Source: Phycisphaeraceae bacterium (GTDB lineage: Bacteria; Planctomycetota; Phycisphaerae; Phycisphaerales; UBA1924). Taken from it: a DNA stretch of 64,000 nt. The notes beneath the pieces are model-generated. The model had not been told where the DNA came from. It saw only the letters and a program-made list of their open reading frames with translations, and did not search any database. The translations under genes were made by a program, and so were the position numbers. The first letter of the stretch is position 1. The number at the start of each line of letters is the position of its first letter. The stretch is from contig JAHBWW010000002.1 in assembly GCA_019636795.1 (NCBI GenBank), positions 124,001-188,000 of the forward strand, in the 5' to 3' direction. Shown one piece after another: positions 34,163-41,890 of the stretch.

Positions 34163-34233
34163 TTACCCCGCCAGGACTCGAACCTGGACTAGATGAACCA
34201 AAATCACCTGTGCTGCCATTACACCACGGGGTA
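34163..34233 (-). tRNA. tRNA-Gln (anticodon UUG)
   Basis: Cloverleaf on the minus strand: acceptor TACCCCG / CGGGGTA, anticodon arm GGTGA / TCATC with loop TTTTGGT giving UUG, T-arm CCAGG-TTCGAGT-CCTGG. CCA is not encoded. It directly precedes the glmU-like gene by 52 nt. Confidence 0.93.
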
Positions 34234-34591
34234 CATGACCTGACCCCGACACGCGAACCCGAGATTCATTTCGAGACTCATTGCGAGGCTCGGATTGATC
34301 CGGGGAGCGCGTCTGGCTGCCTGCTCGCCTTGAAACTGCCGCACGACCTCCTCAACAAGGCACTTCGCACGAGCGAGGTGCTGACTCTGAACCGCCCTGA
34401 CGCGGTCCGAGTCGAGGCTCGGCCGCGGCACCAGTCGCCCGGATAATGCCCGGGCTTGGAACTCGAACCTTCCGTCGCCGCGCAGCAATGCTGCAAGGGA
34501 AGACTCCTGAAAGCGCCTCGGCGGTGTGCCCGCGTCCGTCGCTTCCGGTTCCGATCCAACGGGCGAAGTGTAGTGCCCCCCAAGGCGGGAG
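34234..34591. other. Gap between the SWIM gene and tRNA-Gln
   Basis: A minus-strand frame of up to 140 codons (34219-34641) crosses this gap. Its middle part (RRFQESSLAALLRGDGRFEF and later) has plausible composition, but it has no supported start, runs into the SWIM gene and ends inside tRNA-Gln. I cannot recognise a family, so I leave the gap as unassigned; an RNA gene is also possible. Confidence 0.35.
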
Positions 34592-35602
34592 TCACCGATC
34601 TGGATCAAGAGTTTCGAGATCGGCGTCCTCGCCGGAGGCATTGGGATCGTCGTTTGGAGTCTGGTCTTCCTCGATTCCGTTGCCGACGGTCTGCTGGCTG
34701 ATCATTTCGTAGCAGGTTGCGAGGAGGCCGACGAGTGGGAATCGGCTTTCGGTGAAGGGACTTTGGCCAAGGCGTCGGAGGAGGACATGGCTGACTTCGG
34801 GGTTGCTCAGGGGGGCATCGATAAGGTCGAGTTCAGGCCCCGAGTCCCAGAAGTGATCAAGGTTTGCTTCAAGTCGCTGGGTGGATCGATCGCTCACGCC
34901 GGGAATCTGCGGCTGATAGACGATTGCCGGCCCGGGACCCTGGCTGGTGATGGCGCGTCGGTCGCGGAGCAGTGCGATGAACGCGTCGCTGGCGATGCCG
35001 CGCAGTTCGAACATGAGGAGGGGATTGTCGCCCAGTCGTTCGGCGAGCAGGGCTGCGAGGCAGACCGCGTGTTTGCACCATGGTTTGGGCTCGCGGCATG
35101 AGCAGATTGTGGCGAGTTCGTCAGGCTCGGTCGGAAAGAGTTTCAGACCCAGCGGGGCGAAGATGTCTTCGATGTTGGGGGGCAACTCGCCGGCGAGCAG
35201 TTTGGCGGCAAACCCGGACTGATCGACCATGGCGTGGACAAGTCGGTCGCGCTCTTCGGGCGTGAAGTGAGTGAGGCTGAGGCGTGTGAGGTAAGGCTTG
35301 GAGGATCGCCCCTGAATGGACCCTTCGACAAATCCGTTGTCGATGGTGATGCGGCGGGTTTGGCCGTTGCGGGCGTAGTCGATGCCTTCGCGCAGGGCTT
35401 CGCCGAGGGCGCCGGCTTCCATGATGCGGATGATGCGTTCGGCGGCCCAGTGGCGAGGTGCGTCGGGAGGGCGTTTGCGTGTGCGGACGCCGCCGCGCAC
35501 TCGGCGTGGGTTGATGGGGATGCGCTTGATCGGCTCGCCGGGTGCGCGTGGGGTGCCGGGGTTGTCGTTGGGCACGGGGGTGCTCACGCGCTGCTCCGGC
35601 AC
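34592..35602 (-). CDS. SWIM zinc-finger protein, partner of the SNF2 helicase
   Basis: 336 residues. The SWIM motif (C-x-C-x(n)-C-x-H) is CSCREPKPWCKHAVC, near residues 167-181, after the typical preceding block GFVEGSIQGRSSKPYLTRLSL. The N-terminus is basic and proline-rich, the C-terminus acidic. SWIM proteins of this type are found next to SNF2-family ATPases in many bacteria, and here the SNF2 gene lies 73 nt upstream on the same strand, so they probably act together on DNA or RNA polymerase complexes. Exact role unknown. Confidence 0.88.
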   Translation of the reverse strand: MPEQRVSTPVPNDNPGTPRAPGEPIKRIPINPRRVRGGVRTRKRPPDAPRHWAAERIIRIMEAGALGEALREGIDYARNGQTRRITIDNGFVEGSIQGRSSKPYLTRLSLTHFTPEERDRLVHAMVDQSGFAAKLLAGELPPNIEDIFAPLGLKLFPTEPDELATICSCREPKPWCKHAVCLAALLAERLGDNPLLMFELRGIASDAFIALLRDRRAITSQGPGPAIVYQPQIPGVSDRSTQRLEANLDHFWDSGPELDLIDAPLSNPEVSHVLLRRLGQSPFTESRFPLVGLLATCYEMISQQTVGNGIEEDQTPNDDPNASGEDADLETLDPDR

Positions 35603-35675
35603 GAGGTGGTTGACGGCTGAGTGCCCGTTGGGCGGGATACTGCCGATGGTGATCGCATTTCATCCGCACGCACGG

Positions 35676-38600
35676 CTAGTCGTCTCCGATCGCATCGGCG
35701 CGAAGGGTGAGGATGTCGCGCAACTGGTCGGTATCCAGTTCCGTGAGCCACCGCTCGCCGGCGCCGATGATTTTTTCTGCCAGTTCGGTTTTGGATTCGA
35801 TCATTTCGTCGATGCGTTCCTCGAGCGTGCCGCGGACGACGAACTTGTGAACCTGCACGGTGCGTGTCTGACCGATGCGGTAGGCGCGGTCGGTGGCCTG
35901 ATTTTCGACGGCGGGGTTCCACCAGCGGTCGAAGTGGAAGACGTGCGTGGCGGCGGTGAGGTTGAGGCCCACGCCACCGGCCTTGAGACTGAGAATGAGG
36001 ATGGGGCGCTTGCCGTCGGCCTGCTGGAAGGTATCGACGAGTTTCTGTCGCTGGGCCTGGGGCGTTCCGCCATGAAGGAAGAGAATCTCGCGGTCGAGTT
36101 CGCGTTCGAGCATCGCGGCCAGGAGGTGCCCCATCTGGCGGAACTGGGTGAAGATGAGAGCCTGATCGCCTTCGGCGAGTACTTCGTCGAGCATTTCGAG
36201 CAGACGCACACACTTGCCCGAGCGCGAGGGATCGGGCGTGTGGCCCGAGTTGAAGTCGTGATCCTTGAGCAGTTGTGACGGGTGGTTGCAGATCTGCTTG
36301 AGGCGGATCAGCGCGGCGAGCACAACGCCTCGGCGGCTGATGCCCTCGCTCTGCTCGACATCGGCGAGCATGCGCTTGACGCACGATTCGTAGAGCGTCG
36401 CCTGCTCGCTGGTGAGGTGCGCGTACTCGCGGCTCTCGAGTTTTTCGGGCAGGTCGGCGACGACAGCCGGGTCGCTCTTGACACGGCGGAGGATAAACGG
36501 TTGGACGAGCCCGCGCAGCTGCCGCGAGCGGACCTGATCGCGATAGCGTTCGATCGGGACGCTGAAGCGTTTGCGGAAGCCCGCGCTGCCTCCGAGGTAG
36601 CCGGGATTGAGGAAGTCCATGATGGACCAGAGTTCGCTGAGGCGGTTTTCGACGGGCGTGCCGGTGAGGGCGACGCGACGGTCGGCGACGAACGAGCGCA
36701 CGGCCTGCGACTGCTTGGCTGATGGATTCTTGATGTACTGTGCTTCGTCGAGCACGACGCGTCCCCAGGTGATGCGGTGGAGCGTCTCGCGATCGCGGTG
36801 AGCCAGGGCGTAGGTGGTGAGGACGATGTCGCTTTCCTGGGCGCGTGCGACGAGGGTGTCGCCGGTGAGACGTTCGAGGCCGTGGTGGACGAGCACCTTG
36901 AGGTTGGGCGCAAAGCGGCGGACTTCGTGGATCCAGTTGCCGACGACGGACATGGGGGCGATGAGGAGCGTGGGGTGGACGCGGTCGCCGGGGCCGGCGA
37001 GTTGGCGCTCGTGGAGCAGGAGTGCGAGGAGTTGAATGGTCTTGCCCAGACCCATGTCGTCGGCCAGGCATGCGCCAAGCCCGAAGCGTTCGAGAAAGAC
37101 GAGCCAGCTGAGCCCGCGCTGCTGATAGGGGCGGAGCGTGCCCTGGAAGTCGGCTGGAGGTTCGATGTCGGGGATGCGCTCGGCGGCACGGGCACCATCG
37201 CCTCCGGCACCGAGGACTTCGGCGACCCATCCGGTGGCTTCGAGCCCGACGACGGGGATGCCGGTCTTGCGTGTATCTGAGCCGTAGGCCAGGCGCATGG
37301 CGTCGGAGAGCTGCATCTGCCCGCCGGGGTTTTCCTTGATGAAGCGAACGGCGGCCTGTACGTCTTCGGGTCGAATCTCGACCCATCGGCCTCCGATCTG
37401 GACGAGGGGCAGATCGCGGCTGGCGTACTGCTCGAACTCGTGCAGGCTCAGGGTGGTGTCGCCGATGGCGATTTCCCAGTGGTAGGAGACGAGGGTGCTC
37501 AGGCCGAGCTGCGGGCCTGCGATGGCAGCGGACCCGTCGCCGGTGTCGATCATGGAGTCGAGCGATTCGCTGTCGATGCGGAGCCTGGCGCCGAGGCGGC
37601 CGGTCGGCGAATCCCACCAGTCGGGCACCTGCACGCCTACGCCCTGCTCGATGAGGATGGGGCGGAACTGGCGGAGAAACTCGTAGGCCTTCTTGGTGCT
37701 CAGGCGCAGATGCGTTGGTTCAGATTGATCGAGGACCGCTTCGAGGGCGGGATAGAGGCGCGCGGCGCGGGCCAGTTCGGCCAGCAGCAGATCCTGCGGC
37801 GATTCGAGGCTCTTGCCTTCGAGGGTGAGGCTCTCGCCCGAAAGCATCCAGACTTCATCGCCATCGACGACGAGCTGGCCGGTGTCGGCGTCCTGCAGAT
37901 GGAAACTGACGACCCACTCGAGGGTGTCGGCGTTTTCTCCGGCCGAGGCGATGGGCTCGCGCACGCGCAGGAGCAGTCGCCACTCGGCGCTTTCGCCTCG
38001 TTCTTCGAGCGCGCCGATCCAGTGACGAACACGGCGGACGATGTCGGTGCGTGCGGTGACCACAGCGGGCACGCGGGCGGCCGGTCCGAGGAGCCCGTGC
38101 AGCCATGCGATCTGTCCGTCGGCCAGCGGATCGCGCGACGAGACGGTGTCGAACATTTCGTTGGCAGCCAGCGAGGAGCGGGCCTCGGCGTCGATGACGG
38201 CGCCGAGGAATCCTTCGATGATGCGTGGGCCGTCGTGCTCCCACGAATCGACGATGGCGCGGGCGCTTGGGGGCATGGCGTCGACGAGGGCGGCGATGCG
38301 CTGGGCGGTCTGGGCGTCGTTGAGCCATGGGTGCCAGCTGCTGTGCAGTTCGCCGGTGGGCAGTTGCCAGAGCATGGGGACGAAGCGCTGCTGGGCGAGA
38401 AGGTGGCGTGCGACGCGCAGGGCGGTGATGAAGAAGTGGACGCTGGCCGAGGTGGTGAAGCGCGGGTCGTTCTCGGCGTCTTCGATGGCGTCGAGGCCAG
38501 TTGTGATCGCGCCGGCCTCGAGCGAGATGGGCGCCACGGTGAATGTGCCCAGACCTGCCTGATCGGCGTTGAGATCGACGATGCCGGCGATGCGCATCAT

Positions 38601-38894
38601 CTTGCTGCTGGGCATGGGGATGGTCCCCCCGCCTTCGGCCATCGACGGGAGGCGCATGGTCACGGGTTCGATGTGTGAGATGTGGACGCCCAGCGTCGTG
38701 AAGAGATCGGCAAGGTGTGATGCGGAGACGGCAAAGGGGTGGAGCGTGCCGGGGTCAGTGGTGGAGCGGGCGAACCAGACCGAGGGATCTTCGCCCCAGA
38801 TCATCAGTCGCCCGGCGCTGAACCCGGCGTGCAGTACCGTGCACCCGACCGTCGCATTTGTGTCGTGCAAACTACGACTCTCCCCCGAGACCAT
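35676..38894 (-). CDS. SNF2-family DNA-dependent ATPase/helicase
   Basis: 1072 residues. The N-terminal 560 residues form the bacterial SNF2-associated region; the ATPase core follows. Motif I is LADDMGLGKTIQLLALLL (about 607), motif II DEAQYIKNP (about 716), motif III VALTGTPVENRLSELWSI, motif V LKAGGVGLNLTAATHVFHFD and motif VI DRAYRIGQTRTVQVHKF (about 1000). This is the RapA/HepA-like bacterial group that uses ATP to translocate on double-stranded DNA. Upstream are three 11-nt direct repeats ending at the ATG. It pairs with the SWIM gene downstream. Confidence 0.93.
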   Translation of the reverse strand: MVSGESRSLHDTNATVGCTVLHAGFSAGRLMIWGEDPSVWFARSTTDPGTLHPFAVSASHLADLFTTLGVHISHIEPVTMRLPSMAEGGGTIPMPSSKMMRIAGIVDLNADQAGLGTFTVAPISLEAGAITTGLDAIEDAENDPRFTTSASVHFFITALRVARHLLAQQRFVPMLWQLPTGELHSSWHPWLNDAQTAQRIAALVDAMPPSARAIVDSWEHDGPRIIEGFLGAVIDAEARSSLAANEMFDTVSSRDPLADGQIAWLHGLLGPAARVPAVVTARTDIVRRVRHWIGALEERGESAEWRLLLRVREPIASAGENADTLEWVVSFHLQDADTGQLVVDGDEVWMLSGESLTLEGKSLESPQDLLLAELARAARLYPALEAVLDQSEPTHLRLSTKKAYEFLRQFRPILIEQGVGVQVPDWWDSPTGRLGARLRIDSESLDSMIDTGDGSAAIAGPQLGLSTLVSYHWEIAIGDTTLSLHEFEQYASRDLPLVQIGGRWVEIRPEDVQAAVRFIKENPGGQMQLSDAMRLAYGSDTRKTGIPVVGLEATGWVAEVLGAGGDGARAAERIPDIEPPADFQGTLRPYQQRGLSWLVFLERFGLGACLADDMGLGKTIQLLALLLHERQLAGPGDRVHPTLLIAPMSVVGNWIHEVRRFAPNLKVLVHHGLERLTGDTLVARAQESDIVLTTYALAHRDRETLHRITWGRVVLDEAQYIKNPSAKQSQAVRSFVADRRVALTGTPVENRLSELWSIMDFLNPGYLGGSAGFRKRFSVPIERYRDQVRSRQLRGLVQPFILRRVKSDPAVVADLPEKLESREYAHLTSEQATLYESCVKRMLADVEQSEGISRRGVVLAALIRLKQICNHPSQLLKDHDFNSGHTPDPSRSGKCVRLLEMLDEVLAEGDQALIFTQFRQMGHLLAAMLERELDREILFLHGGTPQAQRQKLVDTFQQADGKRPILILSLKAGGVGLNLTAATHVFHFDRWWNPAVENQATDRAYRIGQTRTVQVHKFVVRGTLEERIDEMIESKTELAEKIIGAGERWLTELDTDQLRDILTLRADAIGDD

Positions 38895-38927
38895 CCTGAC
38901 TCGGTCCTGACTCGGCCCTGACTCGGT
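38895..38927. repeat. Three 11-nt direct repeats in the SNF2 leader
   Basis: CCTGACTCGGT occurs three times in a row with one substitution, the last unit ending directly before the start codon of the minus-strand gene at 38894. The nearest Shine-Dalgarno-like bases (AGTCAGG) are themselves part of the repeat. Confidence 0.8.
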
Positions 38928-38946
38928 CCAGTGTTCTTAAAAGCAA

Positions 38947-39019
38947 TGAGGGCGCAGGGACTCGAACCCTGAACCTCCGGATTAAAAGTCCGCTGCTCTA
39001 CCGATTGAGCTACGCCCTC
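38947..39019 (-). tRNA. tRNA-Lys (anticodon UUU)
   Basis: Acceptor GAGGGCG / CGCCCTC with discriminator A, D-arm GCTC...GAGC, anticodon loop CTTTTAA giving UUU, T-arm CAGGG-TTCGAGT-CCCTG. CCA is not encoded. The first base pair of the anticodon stem is G-G, a minor irregularity. Confidence 0.94.
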
Positions 39020-39049
39020 GCGAACCGGTGTGTGCGAACCCGATCGTAG

Positions 39050-40372
39050 TCACCCACCCGCCGCCGAAACGGCCTGACGGGCGATTTCGAGCAGCCGATC
39101 GCAGTTTCGCCGGCTTGCGCCCTGGTGCCGGGCGACGCAGGCGAGGCCTCGGTCGGCGAGGTCGGCACGGCGGGCGGATGCCTCGGGGCCGCACAGCAGC
39201 GCCTCCAGTTCGCCCGCCAGGCTGGTCTCGGTCGCACGCACCAGCGCGCCCGCGGCTTCGAGCGTGGCCGCGATCGAGGCGAAGTTGTCCATCGAAGGCC
39301 CGGCGATGGCAGGCTTACCCAGGGCGATGGGCTCGGTCGGGTCCGAGCCATGCAGCGGCGCGAACGTGCGCCCGATGACGACCACGTCGGCCAGTTCGTA
39401 GGCGGCCGAGAGTTCGCCGATGGTGTCGAGGAGGAAGCGGGTGCTGCCAGATGCTGCGGGGGCTGCGGGGGGCGGGGCGGGATGCCCGGTCGAACGGCGG
39501 GTGCAAGCGGGCAGGGCGGCGGCTGCCTCGTCGAAGCGCTCGGGCTTGCGCGGGGCGCAGAGCAGTTGGACGCCGGGCGGGCAGGCGGCGTGGAGCAGGG
39601 CTTCTTCGCCTTCGGCGGTGCTGCCCGCGACGATGAGCGGGCGGGCTGGGTCGAGGCCCATCTCGCGGGCGATGGTGCGGGCCTTGTCGCCGGGGCCGGC
39701 AGCGGCGCGCGAGAGATCGACCGCGTCCCATTTCATCGAGCCGGTCACCACGCAGGTCTCTTCGGCCGCGCCCATGGCGATGAAGCGGGCGCGGTAGTCC
39801 TCGTCCTGCACCAGGGCGGCGTCGAGGGCGGCGAAGGTCGAGCGGAGCAGCGGGCGGATGCGACGGTAGCCGCGGAACGAGCGTGCGCTGAGGCGGCCGT
39901 TGATGACGCAGACGGGGATGCGGCGGCGGCGGCAGGCGGCGATGAAGTTGGGCCAGACTTCGAGTTCGACCAGCGCGACGACATCGGGCCGGACGGCATC
40001 GAGGAAGCGGCGCACGGCCCACGAGGCGTCGAGCGGGTAGCGGACCACCTCGCAGTCGTGGCTGTAGAGGGCCTGGGCGCGGGCGAGGCCGGTGTCGGTC
40101 GAGGCCGAGACGATGACCTGGGCGTGGGGCGAAAGCAGACCGACGAGCGTGCGGATGGCACTGGTCTCGCCGACGCTGACGGTGTGGAGGAGGATGCGGG
40201 GCCGGGGGGGCCGGGGGGGCCGGGGGGGCATGTCGGGCGGGCCGGCGGGCGGGGTGTTGAGCATGTCCGCGACGTGGCCGAAGCGTTGTCGCCAGCCGCT
40301 GCGGGTCTTGCGGCTCCACGCGGGTGCGGTGACGAGAGCGACGGCGGCGTAGACGAGGTCGAGGAGGTTCAC
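39050..40372 (-). CDS. waaA: 3-deoxy-D-manno-octulosonic acid (Kdo) transferase
   Basis: 440 residues. GT30-family enzyme that adds Kdo to lipid A at the inner membrane. N-terminal anchor LLDLVYAAVALVTAPAW, then the GT-B fold: LLHTVSVGETSAIRTLVGLL, DASWAVRRFLDAVRPDVVALVE, WPNFIAACRRRRIPVCVINGRLS, TGSMKWDAVD, IVAGSTAEGEEALLHAA and FAPLHGSDPTEPIALGKPAI. Two proline-rich insertions are unusual: PPRPPRPPRP near residue 50, built from in-frame 9-nt repeats, and PAPPPAAPAA near 305. Start GTG 40372 lacks a clear Shine-Dalgarno. Its presence suggests a lipopolysaccharide-type outer membrane. Confidence 0.92.
   Translation of the reverse strand: MNLLDLVYAAVALVTAPAWSRKTRSGWRQRFGHVADMLNTPPAGPPDMPPRPPRPPRPRILLHTVSVGETSAIRTLVGLLSPHAQVIVSASTDTGLARAQALYSHDCEVVRYPLDASWAVRRFLDAVRPDVVALVELEVWPNFIAACRRRRIPVCVINGRLSARSFRGYRRIRPLLRSTFAALDAALVQDEDYRARFIAMGAAEETCVVTGSMKWDAVDLSRAAAGPGDKARTIAREMGLDPARPLIVAGSTAEGEEALLHAACPPGVQLLCAPRKPERFDEAAAALPACTRRSTGHPAPPPAAPAASGSTRFLLDTIGELSAAYELADVVVIGRTFAPLHGSDPTEPIALGKPAIAGPSMDNFASIAATLEAAGALVRATETSLAGELEALLCGPEASARRADLADRGLACVARHQGASRRNCDRLLEIARQAVSAAGG
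40202..40228. repeat. In-frame 9-nt repeat (CCGGGGGGG x3) within waaA
   Basis: Three exact units; on the coding strand they read CCC CCC CGG, giving Pro-Pro-Arg. Copy-number change by slippage would keep the frame. Confidence 0.9.
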
Positions 40373-40381
40373 GGGGAGTGA

Positions 40382-40448
40382 CCGGGGGGGGCCGGGGGCC
40401 GGGGGGGGCTGGGGGTGGCCGGGGAGTAACCGGGGGCTGGGGACCGGG
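40382..40448. repeat. Poly-G tracts in the waaA leader
   Basis: Runs of 8, 5, 8, 5, 4 and 5 G separated by CC, CT or short spacers, lying just upstream of the waaA start (which is on the other strand). Long G runs of this kind slip during replication and can form quadruplexes. They occupy the space where the waaA promoter or leader should be. Confidence 0.85.
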
Positions 40449-40470
40449 GAGGCCGCGACTGTGCGGCCTC
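40449..40470 (-). terminator. Hairpin just downstream of tRNA-Val
   Basis: Perfect 8-bp stem GAGGCCGC / GCGGCCTC with a 6-nt loop, starting 6 nt past the tRNA-Val 3' end on the minus strand. There is no T-run, so it may be a processing or pausing hairpin rather than a full terminator. Confidence 0.4.
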
Positions 40471-40475
40471 TTCAA

Positions 40476-40549
40476 TAGGCAGGCCGGGACTCGAACCCGG
40501 GACCTCTCGCGTGTAAAGCGAGCGCTCTAGCCAACTGAGCTACCCGCCC
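40476..40549 (-). tRNA. tRNA-Val (anticodon UAC)
   Basis: Acceptor GGGCGGG / CCTGCCT (two G-U pairs), discriminator A, D-arm GCTC...GAGC, anticodon arm CTCGC-TTTACAC-GCGAG giving UAC, T-arm CCGGG-TTCGAGT-CCCGG. CCA not encoded. It marks the left edge of the accessory island. Confidence 0.94.
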
Positions 40550-40696
40550 GATGGGGAGTAGTGTATGCGAGAGGGGGCGGGGCGGGGGCTGGGCTGGGGC
40601 TGGGCGGGGGTGCCCTCGGCCAGCGGGCGCTCGGAGGCCGGGTGCCCGAGTCGTTGCTCGCTGCGAGGCTCTGTTCGGGTCGTCTGAGGCGATGTT

Positions 40697-40948
40697 TGAT
40701 GCGTTCGGGGGCTGCTTGCATCGATTCAACATTCAATTGCATCGATGTGAGAGAAGGGTTGATCGATCAAAGAGAAGGTTTGATCGATGCGAGAGGAGGT
40801 TTGATCGATCAAAGAGGCTGTTTGATCGATACAACAGGACTTTTGATGCATGAAAGATCCGGTTGCAACGATGAAAGGCGCGGTTTGATCGATCAAACAG
40901 AAGGTTTCATCGATGTAAGACTCTGTTGCACGCATGTAAGATCGTGTC
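40697..40948. repeat. Array of twelve 21-bp direct repeats
   Basis: Twelve consecutive 21-nt units with no spacers. The best-conserved core is TGATCGAT, extending to the palindrome TTGATCGATCAA in three units; ATCGAT is present in eight of twelve. The rest of the unit (about AAAGAGAAGG) is purine-rich and less conserved. The spacing equals two turns of B-DNA. A minus-strand frame of 77 codons (40726-40959) shows heptads SLIDQTx, but any frame would, since 21 is a multiple of three, and it has no ribosome binding site. The array lies alone between tRNA-Val and the kinase. Confidence 0.92.
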
Positions 40949-41201
40949 AAATTCGTCACATCCGGACGTTGACAGCCAGGTTCAAGCCCGAACTCGACGC
41001 GACCAGGCCCATGAATCGCGCCTCACGGCGCACCAACGCAGTTTTTCACGGACCACACTCCAAAAGGGGACCCAGCGGACCCCCCCTGCTTGCCGGCACT
41101 CTCCGGCCCGGGTCAAAAAGAACAGAACGCAAACATCCAAAGGCCCGAGAAGAAATGCCATGATCGGTTTTGGTGCGGGATCTATTCGCGCGTCTGCGAG
41201 A

Positions 41202-41244
41202 GGCCGTGCCACCGCTCGCCGGTTCCTCCGGCGATCGGTGCCGG
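41202..41244. repeat. Palindromic family repeat, partial
   Basis: Contains GCCGTGCCACCGCTCGCCGG followed by CCTCCGGCGATCGGTGCCGG. The same left module occurs at 53080-53113. Confidence 0.75.
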
Positions 41245-41726
41245 ATGCGGCCGGGTGCCGAAGCGATTGCTCTGCATGGCCACGATCAGGGGCAAAACCG
41301 AGACCGCGAAGACGCATCACATCCCCACACCACTTCGCCCCGGAGGGGGCGACGGGCTGTAGCCACGGGTGAAGCGCAGCCCGGCGCCAGCCGGGCGCAG
41401 CGCAACCCGTAGACACGACACGCCCGACTCCCTCCCCTGCCCCGGAGGGCAGAGGAAATGAACATCGCGCAGACCGCGCACGTCATTCCATTGACTCGGC
41501 GCGTCCTTCGCCCCTCCGGGGCGAGGAAAAAGATGAACGGCTCTCCACGGGTTGCGCGTCGACTGCTTCGCAGTCGCCGCTCCACCCGTAGCTACAACCC
41601 TCGGCCCCGCTGGGGCCGCAAGACATCACTGCCCGTCCGCCTTTTCGCCCCGAAGGTGCGACGACCGGGTTGTATGATGGGACCGATGGAAAGGATGGAG
41701 ATGAGTTGATGACGAACACGCACCCG

Positions 41727-41873
41727 CCACCGCTCGCCGGAGGAACCGGCAAGCGGCGGCACGCAGAATAGTGGTTCGGTAGGGAAGGAACCAAGGCACA
41801 CCGACCACTCAAAGCCGTGGTCGGTGGCACGGGTGGCATGCATCTACGGTTGCGGTCGGTGCCACCCGCCGTT
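41727..41873. repeat. Palindromic family repeat, copy A
   Basis: Modules in order: CACCGCTCGCCGGAGGAACC, a spacer, then ACCGACCAC-TCAAAGCC-GTGGTCGGT (perfect 9-bp arms), GGTGGCACGGGTGGCATGCA and GCGGTCGGTGCCACCCGCCG. It ends 18 nt before the kinase stop on the other strand. Confidence 0.88.
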
Positions 41874-41890
41874 GCTCATGTGCAACTCGA

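Larger units (their letters stand above)
40949..41890. other. Non-coding region rich in palindromic repeat debris
   Basis: No supported gene in about 940 nt. It contains a partial family repeat at 41202-41244, a nearly complete one at 41727-41873, and several GC-rich inverted repeats such as GCCCCTCCGGGGC (41510-41525) and CGGCCCCGCTGGGGCCG (41603-41620). The short frames seen here on both strands follow these palindromes and have no start signals. Confidence 0.6.

Noticed and set aside
34219..34641. 140-codon minus-strand gene
   Set aside because: Ends inside tRNA-Gln and begins inside the SWIM gene, with no start signal or recognisable family.
40697..40948. CRISPR array
   Set aside because: Units follow one another without spacers, the period is 21 nt, and no cas genes are in the window.
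40726..40959. 77-codon heptad-repeat protein on the minus strand
   Set aside because: A 21-nt repeat gives heptads in every open frame; there is no ribosome site and conservation is nucleotide-level.
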